The notes under the pieces: generated by a model
Database searches by the model: none
Seen by the model: the letters and a program-made list of their open reading frames with translations, nothing else
What the model was told of the DNA's origin: nothing
Shown: positions 58,797-64,000 of the stretch, in pieces
Layout of the letters: the number at the start of each line of letters is the position of its first letter
How positions within the stretch are numbered: the stretch's first letter is position 1
Source: Rhizobium favelukesii
GTDB taxonomy: Bacteria > Pseudomonadota > Alphaproteobacteria > Rhizobiales > Rhizobiaceae
NCBI RefSeq assembly: GCF_000577275.2
Contig: NZ_HG916852.1
Coordinates: 1,615,001-1,679,000, forward strand
Direction: 5' to 3'
Length of the DNA: 64,000 nt
Program-made: the position numbers and the translations under genes

Positions 58797-60299
58797 TTAG
58801 CGGCCAGAGCCAATCGACCAATCAAGGCGAAGCTCGCCCATGCTCCAGTCTTCGTCTTTGGTCGCCTCGAAACGCACGCGGATGTCACGGCCGCTGACAC
58901 GGGCGTCGGTATACCCGTCGGGGCGAGGGCTGTAGGGTCCGAACTCGCGGCCAGCGCCTTCAGGGGCGAGGTTCGTGTAGAAACGGAGGCGGAGGCTGTC
59001 ATAGCCCGCACCGTTCGCCACGAGGGCCTGTTTGATATCCATCGTGCGAGCGCCAACCCCGAGCGTCAGCGCCGAGGTTTCCGCGTAGACGTTGCGGCCT
59101 TCGCCTGACCAGCCGTCCTCATGGCGGTAGACGAAGTTGTCTTCGCCGGCCATGTAAGGGAACCTGTCAGCATCCGCGCCAACCATAGCGGAGCGTGCCA
59201 GCGAGCCGATCGCCCACCAACCCTCGATATAGTTGAACATCACGTAGCTATCGCACCGACCGCCGCTTTCCTTCGACGGGTAGAAGAACCAGATTTCAGG
59301 GTAGACACCCATCGAGCCGCCGTGTGCGTAGACGCGGAGATAATTCAGGTCCGCACGGGACATGACGTAATCCCAAACAGGACAATCGAGCGTGCGGATC
59401 GTGCCGCCGTCGAACATTTTGAAGCCGTCAGGCGACCACCAAAAGACGTTGCCGTTGTCGTTGACAAGCGTGTCAGGATTGAGCAGCCGCGACTTGCCGA
59501 GCCACTGCCGGCCGTAGACGTAGGGGAGCCCGACGTACTGCATGAGGAACACGTCAGAGGACGAAAAGACGAGGGTTCCCGCACGGCTGTCGATGGCCTT
59601 CAGGAGCGGAGTCGAGGTTTCGAGATCGAGATAACCCGCCGTGTTTGTCGTGCTGGCGAAGTTCCAATCGGCGTTGTTTTCACGCGAAGACCAGCCTACG
59701 CGACGTGGATTGCCCCCGACTTGGAGAAGCATCGCGTGCCTTTCGGGAGTCACATGCACCGCCGCGTTCTTGACCGGCGCGCCAGCAATTGCCGTGAAGG
59801 GGTTATTCGCGTTCGTCACGTCGTATTGGTAGAGCTTGCCATCAACCGAGAGAACCGAAAGCATGTCCTCACCCCAACGGGCCAAAGACCAGTAGGGGGC
59901 GGTGATCTGCATATTGAAGGAAGGCAGGGCGCGGGCCGTACCGAATGCCTCTTTGCCGAACGGGCCGACACCAAAGCCAGTGTAAGCAGCCGCCGGCAGG
60001 CTCGTGACCAAACCCGCAGGGGTTACGTCAACGAAGCTGCCGTCATAGTTCGAGAAGATTTTCTTGTCAGTCGCTGTCATGATGAAGCGGGTGTTGTCAT
60101 TAGCCCGCCACACGTCAAGTTTGCGCACGCGATCGGCAAAGGCCGTCGCGTGGATTTTTGACCAACCGCGAATAGGTTCGAGAACCCCGTTCCTCCAGCG
60201 GACGAGGTTCGTATCCCACCAACGGCCTTTAGCGTCGAGCGGGGTTGCTCCGCGCACGACGCCGGGGGGAATTTGAACCGGGAGCAGATCATTCGCCAT
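58797..60299 (-). CDS. phage hub / packaged-DNA stabilisation protein (P22 gp10-like)
   Basis: 500 aa from ATG 60299, set by the TAATG junction. Begins LLPVQIPPGVVRGATPLDAKGRWWDTNLVRW, then beta-strand repeats with many Trp and aromatic residues consistent with a beta-propeller (KLYQYDV..., SSDVFLMQY..., NVFWWSPDGFKMF...). This order is typical of P22 gp10-type stopper/hub proteins that plug the portal and hold the tail. The assignment is by general resemblance only. Confidence 0.65.
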   Translation of the reverse strand: MANDLLPVQIPPGVVRGATPLDAKGRWWDTNLVRWRNGVLEPIRGWSKIHATAFADRVRKLDVWRANDNTRFIMTATDKKIFSNYDGSFVDVTPAGLVTSLPAAAYTGFGVGPFGKEAFGTARALPSFNMQITAPYWSLARWGEDMLSVLSVDGKLYQYDVTNANNPFTAIAGAPVKNAAVHVTPERHAMLLQVGGNPRRVGWSSRENNADWNFASTTNTAGYLDLETSTPLLKAIDSRAGTLVFSSSDVFLMQYVGLPYVYGRQWLGKSRLLNPDTLVNDNGNVFWWSPDGFKMFDGGTIRTLDCPVWDYVMSRADLNYLRVYAHGGSMGVYPEIWFFYPSKESGGRCDSYVMFNYIEGWWAIGSLARSAMVGADADRFPYMAGEDNFVYRHEDGWSGEGRNVYAETSALTLGVGARTMDIKQALVANGAGYDSLRLRFYTNLAPEGAGREFGPYSPRPDGYTDARVSGRDIRVRFEATKDEDWSMGELRLDWSIGSGR

Positions 60300-60592
60300 T
60301 ACTTGAGCGCCCCCGGAATGGTGACACCGCTCTTGAGCGCGATGGCGAGCACGGCGAGGATGACAAAGCCGAGCACGAGCCTGACAATCCATGTCAAGCT
60401 GTCGTTGATCTTGGTGACTTTGCTATCCAGGTTGGAGCTCATCGTATCGACCTTCTTGTCAAGGTCGTTGAAGCGCTGGTCGAGGTGCTTGCGCTGCTCC
60501 TCGGCGCGAGCGTTGGCGATGTCAAGCTGGATGCGCCAATGCTCCAGCGTGACAACGCGCTCGTGCAAGGCCGTGGTTTCATTGTCGGGCAT
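60299..60592 (-). CDS. XhlA-like coiled-coil membrane protein
   Basis: 97 aa. Residues 5-65 form a heptad-rich coiled coil (ALHERVVTLEHWRIQLDIANARAEE...LDKKVDTMSSNLDSKV), then a single C-terminal membrane helix (WIVRLVLGFVILAVLAIAL). The layout is that of hemolysin XhlA / small spanin- or holin-associated proteins in lysis cassettes. TAATG junctions on both sides. Confidence 0.7.
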   Translation of the reverse strand: MPDNETTALHERVVTLEHWRIQLDIANARAEEQRKHLDQRFNDLDKKVDTMSSNLDSKVTKINDSLTWIVRLVLGFVILAVLAIALKSGVTIPGALK

Positions 60593-61092
60593 TAGACGGC
60601 CTTTCCAAAAACGCTTTTGAGGGTGTGACCGCCGCCGTAGATGACGAGCCAAATTCCGCAGAACGAAATCAGGGTGTCGTAGGGCACGGCGGGAAGGGCG
60701 GATTTGAAGGCCGCGTTGAGGAACGGCAGGATCGTGGTGTTCCAAGTCCACATCCAGATCATCAGCCACGACATAGCCGGACGCCATGCCCACGAGAACC
60801 AGTTGCCACGGGCATCTTCGCGGGCGAGCAGCCCATCGCGTCCTTGGACAAGAAGGGTGCTCATCTGAGCTTCTGTTTCCTTGACAGCAGTTGTCACGGC
60901 GTCGGGGTCGGAGTCGTGGGCTGCCTTAATTGCTTCGGCCGTGGGCTCGACGCCGAGCTTGCCAGCGATCGTGTCAAGAACCTGCCCTGACAAGTCCTTT
61001 GCGAGCCCGTCGGGAAGGGTGTCTGTCAGGAGCTTTTTCAGGATCGGCGCACCGATCTGAGCGAGGATTGGGAGGAGGATTGCGATAGGCAT
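60592..61092 (-). CDS. holin of the 3TM family
   Basis: 166 aa. A hydrophobic N-terminus (IAILLPILAQIGAPILKKLL) precedes a soluble middle and two C-terminal membrane helices around WRPAMSWLMIWMWTWNTTILPFL and DTLISFCGIWLVIYGGGHTL. This fits the 3TM holin family known from gene transfer agents and rhizobial phages. It follows the lysozyme gene by two bases in transcription order, as expected for a lysis cassette. Confidence 0.8.
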   Translation of the reverse strand: MPIAILLPILAQIGAPILKKLLTDTLPDGLAKDLSGQVLDTIAGKLGVEPTAEAIKAAHDSDPDAVTTAVKETEAQMSTLLVQGRDGLLAREDARGNWFSWAWRPAMSWLMIWMWTWNTTILPFLNAAFKSALPAVPYDTLISFCGIWLVIYGGGHTLKSVFGKAV

Positions 61093-61094
61093 TC

Positions 61095-61823
61095 TTAGAC
61101 CTCCTCCGCGACGCGGGTGTAAGCCGCAGCGCGTTCCTTGTCATGGCGGGCCTTCCACGTGAGGTAGACGGCGACGCTAACACCTACGGCGATAAGGCCG
61201 AGGATGCCCCACGACAGGTATTGATCGACGTTATGGGGCACGGTGGTTGATGCCGCACTGGCGGCGCCCGTGGTGCCCGCAGCCTTCGTCTTCAGAGAAG
61301 CTTTGCCCGCAGCCTTGTCAGCTTCGGCGAGCAAGGCGCCCTTCGTAGCCTGGCTAGAGCCGAGCGCCATCTTGACAGCGCGAGCTTCCACGTCGGCGAC
61401 GCGGCTCGACCAGCCCTTACCGAAGGTCTTGAAAGTTGTCAGGCCCTTCAAGAATGACAGGCGCTTGGCGGAGAGCTTCTGAATTGTCTGGACAGCGGTG
61501 CCGCCGACAACTGACAGGAGGGTCTTCTTCGCACGGGCGGGGCCAGAGTTGACTCCGTAGTCCCATGTCACGAGATCGACGCCCACGGCGAGCGTGTCAC
61601 CGCTGACAGCATCCCAATAGTTCGCCTTATAGATAGCGAGCATTTCAGTTTTTGTCATAACGAAGACAGACTTCTTGGCGAGCTTCTGAGAAACGCGCCA
61701 CGCGTCATAGGTCGCCTGAGTGACGCCCCAACGCGTTTTACCGCCGGGATCGGCGGGGTTGTTCACGTCGCCGCCTTCCCACTTGAGGGTGATCGCGAGG
61801 CAGTTTTCATAATTCGTTTTCAT
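61095..61823 (-). CDS. phage endolysin, glycoside hydrolase family 108, membrane-anchored
   Basis: 242 aa. Residues 1-90 are the GH108 domain with the catalytic glutamate in LKWEGGDVNNPADPGGKTRWGVT (E16). Residues 90-160 are a putative peptidoglycan-binding part. An Ala/Thr/Lys linker leads to a C-terminal membrane helix (about 205-225, WGILGLIAVGVSVAVYLTW). No N-terminal signal, so release through the holin or insertion by the tail anchor are both possible. A tail anchor on GH108 lysozyme is not the usual plan. Confidence 0.85.
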   Translation of the reverse strand: MKTNYENCLAITLKWEGGDVNNPADPGGKTRWGVTQATYDAWRVSQKLAKKSVFVMTKTEMLAIYKANYWDAVSGDTLAVGVDLVTWDYGVNSGPARAKKTLLSVVGGTAVQTIQKLSAKRLSFLKGLTTFKTFGKGWSSRVADVEARAVKMALGSSQATKGALLAEADKAAGKASLKTKAAGTTGAASAASTTVPHNVDQYLSWGILGLIAVGVSVAVYLTWKARHDKERAAAYTRVAEEV

Positions 61824-61844
61824 GATTGTTTCCTACCATAGTTG

Positions 61845-61861
61845 TTGTGTTTTAAACACAA
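61845..61861 (-). promoter_or_regulatory. 17-bp palindrome, copy B, behind a stop codon
   Basis: On the minus strand TTGTGTTTAAAACACAA, two bases after the TAA of the collar-fibre gene and 22 bases ahead of the lysozyme start. It matches copy A (58779-58795) at 14 of 17 positions. It marks the other real gap in the leftward operon. Confidence 0.6.
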
Positions 61862-61863
61862 CA

Positions 61864-62649
61864 TTAGGTGCGAATAATGAAGTTGACAGCGACGTTTGTC
61901 GGGCGAGTCTCCGCGCCGCCAGTGTTGGCCGTCGTGAAGGTGTGGGTGTGGTCGCCGCCCGTGTTGATCGTCACGTTGTGGGTGTGGGCACCGGCCGCGT
62001 AGGCGACGCCCGTGACAGATACGTTGTGGGCGTGATTGCCTGCGTACTCAGTCGCGCCAGCGTAGTTAACATGCCAGTCACCGCCAGCACCGGCATTCCA
62101 CGGCTCTACACCACCGGGAGCCGGCGCGTGGGCGAGCCCGTGGGCGTGATTGCCCTGCGCGTCGGTCGCGCCGTTCGCAGCCACCGAGTGGGTGTGGCTC
62201 CCTTGAGCATCAGTGGAACCCGTATGGGTGTGCGCGCCGCCGGCTACCGTGGTGCCCGTGTGGCTGTGCGCCCTAATGCTGTCAGCTTGCGTCGTGCCAA
62301 GCACGCGGCCGGTATCCACACCCTTGCCCGCGTCGAGGCCGCGAAGGAACTGAGCACGGAGATCGGGCACGTTGAAGGTGGTCGTACCATCACCCGCGCC
62401 GAAGCCCGTGCCGATGACAGCGTAGAGCGCGGCGTAAGTCGTGCGGCTGACAGCGGCGCCATTGCAGAGGAGGAACATTGAAGGCGCAGAAGCCCCTGCA
62501 TAGGGGAAGACAGCGCCAGTCGGCACGATCGCGCGAAGGACCGTATCAAGCAGGTCGGAGTTGCCGTTGAGCTTGCCGCCCCACGTGTCAATACTGAAGC
62601 CCTGCTCGGGCTTGGTGAAATTGAAGTTCGTTGTGAATGCGTCAGCCAT
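61864..62649 (-). CDS. phage tail-collar fibre protein
   Basis: 261 aa. Residues about 45-90 are a tail-collar domain (GAVFPYAGASAPSMFLLCNGAAVSR...FNVPDLRAQFLRG). From 125 to 250 come many His-x-His units (AHSHTG, AHTHTG, SHTHSV, NHAHGL, NHAHNV, AHTHNV, DHTHTF) at intervals of about 10-20 residues. In T4-like fibre tips such HxH pairs bind iron along the trimer axis. ATG overlaps the stop of the next gene upstream (TAATG). Confidence 0.85.
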   Translation of the reverse strand: MADAFTTNFNFTKPEQGFSIDTWGGKLNGNSDLLDTVLRAIVPTGAVFPYAGASAPSMFLLCNGAAVSRTTYAALYAVIGTGFGAGDGTTTFNVPDLRAQFLRGLDAGKGVDTGRVLGTTQADSIRAHSHTGTTVAGGAHTHTGSTDAQGSHTHSVAANGATDAQGNHAHGLAHAPAPGGVEPWNAGAGGDWHVNYAGATEYAGNHAHNVSVTGVAYAAGAHTHNVTINTGGDHTHTFTTANTGGAETRPTNVAVNFIIRT

Positions 62650-64000
62650 TAAGGGTTGACCTCCGTCCAGATCGAGGGGTTGTCAGGGATCGAGTTCCAA
62701 AGCCCGCGACCGCTGAATGTCAGGTTGGTTTGGCCCACGAGATTGAGGCGCAAGGCGGTCTTCACGATCGCCGCGAAGGCAACATCCGACTGCGCTGACC
62801 ACGTCGCGGATATCTGCGACTTGGTGTCACCGTTTGCCGCGAAGTTGCCCAAAGCCGCCATGTCAAACCGGTCTGTGATCAAGTGGCCCACGAGATGAGC
62901 GGCAATGAACTCAGCGCGGGTCGAGTTGAAATCACGGCCGTTCGACGTGCCGGCGGGCGGCGCGATATGCTTGAGGCTGTCACGCGCTGACATCGACGCG
63001 TCGGCGAGATCGAGGACTTCATCAACACCCGGACGCTTCGCACGGATCAGCGCGTTCAAGCTTGTCAGTTGCGAGAGATTGCTGTCAGTGCGTGGCGTCT
63101 GATTGGCGACCGTCGCCCAACTGTCGGTGCTCGACGTGAAGGGTCCGATCGTTGTCTGCCAAACGTACTTGTTGGCGATGTTCGGCTGGATGAAGATGTT
63201 GCCGTAGAGGTTCAGGATATCTGAGATAACCCCGCCCGTCCGCAAGTCCTCAAGGCCGAAGCTTACGACAACATCGGTGAAGCCAAACACCGCGAGTATC
63301 GTGTTGACCTTAGCCAACTGGAACTGGAACTGCTGAGCGGACTGCGCGCCCATAGCGGTGTTGACATAGGGATAACCCGGCTTGTCAAGCAGGCGTTCGA
63401 GCCAACCCGAGCCACCCTTCACACCGACACTTGTGTCATCGCCAGTGCCATACGTCGGCGCGTCGCCAAGTAGGACGAAGCTACGCACGGCGTCGGGGAC
63501 GGCGTTGACAGTGCCGAAGATTGCGACAGAGCCGATGGTGGCGTTGATCGCCGACGGAACGACACTACCGCTGTTGCCGAGATCGCCGCCGCCGAGAGCG
63601 TCGTCAATGCCGAGTGTCGTGAAGTTGGCCGGCAATAGGATGACAGGGAAAAACTGCGTCGTCTGGAGGCTGACAGTACGCTCCCAAAACTTCGCACCCT
63701 TAGGGATCGTGAGCCCGGCCACCGGGTCCGAAACGACCTGAGCACCTGGCTGAATTGTGACAGAAGTCGCGCCGCCCCACGTGACAGGGTAGAAGACGCC
63801 AGCAGGGTATTCGATGAAGCGTTTGATCATGACAACGGACGAATTTGTCAGAGCGCCGGCACTGAAAAAGTAAGCCACGTCCACGGTCTGGAGGTCGCTG
63901 ATATCGCCCGCCGGGTGGGCATAGTGGTGCCGCCTCCCGGTAAACGTTCCCGCGAGTGACCAAGCCGAGCTTGGAACGGCGCCACGATTGGCGGCGAGGG
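62649..64000 (-). CDS. phage structural protein with degenerate SGNH-like domain (5' end beyond edge)
   Basis: At least 450 aa; the frame stays open through the right edge, and upstream sequence (AVPSSAWSLAGTFTGRRHHY) reads as protein, so the GTG at 63884 is not the real start. The middle part has an SGNH-hydrolase-like order: LLGDAPTYGTGDD for block I (GDS), NTAMGAQS for block II, SFGLEDL for block III (GxND), and SNGRDFNSTRAEFIA for block V. The catalytic Ser is Ala, Asn is Glu and the late His is not evident. I infer a receptor-binding or capsule-facing protein without hydrolase activity. Confidence 0.7.
   Translation of the reverse strand, partial: LAANRGAVPSSAWSLAGTFTGRRHHYAHPAGDISDLQTVDVAYFFSAGALTNSSVVMIKRFIEYPAGVFYPVTWGGATSVTIQPGAQVVSDPVAGLTIPKGAKFWERTVSLQTTQFFPVILLPANFTTLGIDDALGGGDLGNSGSVVPSAINATIGSVAIFGTVNAVPDAVRSFVLLGDAPTYGTGDDTSVGVKGGSGWLERLLDKPGYPYVNTAMGAQSAQQFQFQLAKVNTILAVFGFTDVVVSFGLEDLRTGGVISDILNLYGNIFIQPNIANKYVWQTTIGPFTSSTDSWATVANQTPRTDSNLSQLTSLNALIRAKRPGVDEVLDLADASMSARDSLKHIAPPAGTSNGRDFNSTRAEFIAAHLVGHLITDRFDMAALGNFAANGDTKSQISATWSAQSDVAFAAIVKTALRLNLVGQTNLTFSGRGLWNSIPDNPSIWTEVNP

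Larger units (their letters stand above)
52850..64000 (-). mobile_element. prophage (tail, lysis and ejection module), runs past right edge
   Basis: Eleven complete genes and one partial gene, all leftward, with phage functions: collar fibre, GH108 lysozyme, holin, hub protein and ejection-like proteins. Gaps are minimal and most junctions are TAATG. Word use differs from the host: TGTCA/TGACA pentamers are abundant. The set (gp10-like hub, Ala/Gln-rich proteins with a transglycosylase-like domain) suggests a podovirus. Integrase, repressor, terminase, portal and capsid are not in view and should lie to the right. The left end is somewhere in 52722-52913; I found no second copy of an att core to define it. 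Confidence 0.85.

Overview
This window looks like the chromosome of a Rhizobium-type alphaproteobacterium (R. etli / leguminosarum / tropici group, Rhizobiales). The main evidence is the content and order of genes: a 14-gene nuo operon with rhizobial extras, birA-rnj-mce, proS-lolC/E-lolD, dnaE, divK-pleD followed by an RNA-like locus and rpmG, and rnr-topA-dprA-plsY-pyrC-pyrB. The protein lengths also fit that group. This assignment rests on recognition of families, not on a database search.

Layout. 1-2.4 kb: a GGDEF-family protein whose signature is destroyed, tRNA-Val(TAC), and two identical tRNA-Asp(GTC) genes behind a good sigma-70-type promoter. 2.7-18.8 kb: the complete complex I operon nuoABCDEFGHIJKLMN, with two extra genes inside it. 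One is a small exported protein after nuoD. The other is a helix-hairpin-helix protein after nuoF, whose C-terminal domain is also fused to NuoE. 18.8-22.1 kb: birA, rnj (RNase J), mce and a DUF1467 membrane protein, closed by a terminator. 22.5-27.4 kb: proS, lolC/E and lolD, followed by two small minus-strand genes and a previously easy-to-miss 28-codon membrane ORF. 27.4-37.1 kb: dnaE, an L,D-transpeptidase, dinB, an acetyltransferase, a HAD-like protein, DUF3572, then the cell-cycle pair divK-pleD. 37.5-37.7 kb holds a strongly structured RNA candidate whose position fits the EcpR1 small RNA. 37.8-49.5 kb, nearly all on the minus strand: rpmG, an MFS transporter, DUF983, rnr, topA, a dprA gene wrecked by at least six lesions, plsY, a dihydroorotase homologue that has lost most metal ligands, and pyrB. 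49.6-52.7 kb: an AidB-like acyl-CoA dehydrogenase, an acetyltransferase and a TetR regulator.

52.85-64.0 kb is the end of a prophage that continues beyond the right edge. All its genes read leftward and are tightly packed, usually with TAATG stop-start overlaps. They encode, in transcription order, a degenerate SGNH-like protein (cut by the edge), a tail-collar fibre with His-x-His repeats, a membrane-anchored GH108 lysozyme, a holin, an XhlA-like coiled-coil membrane protein, a P22 gp10-like hub protein, and a set of Gln/Ala-rich proteins that resemble podovirus ejection proteins, one carrying a transglycosylase-like domain and one a peptidase-S74-like chaperone end. No integrase, capsid or terminase gene lies in the window.

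The most unusual signals are in the prophage. The pentamers TGTCA/TGACA are several times more frequent there than in host genes, apparently through synonymous codon choice. Two near-identical 17-bp palindromes sit directly behind stop codons at the only two real gaps of the late operon. On the host side the best leads are the decayed dprA, the catalytically dead PyrC beside PyrB, the duplicated helix-hairpin-helix domain in complex I, and the RNA between pleD and rpmG.
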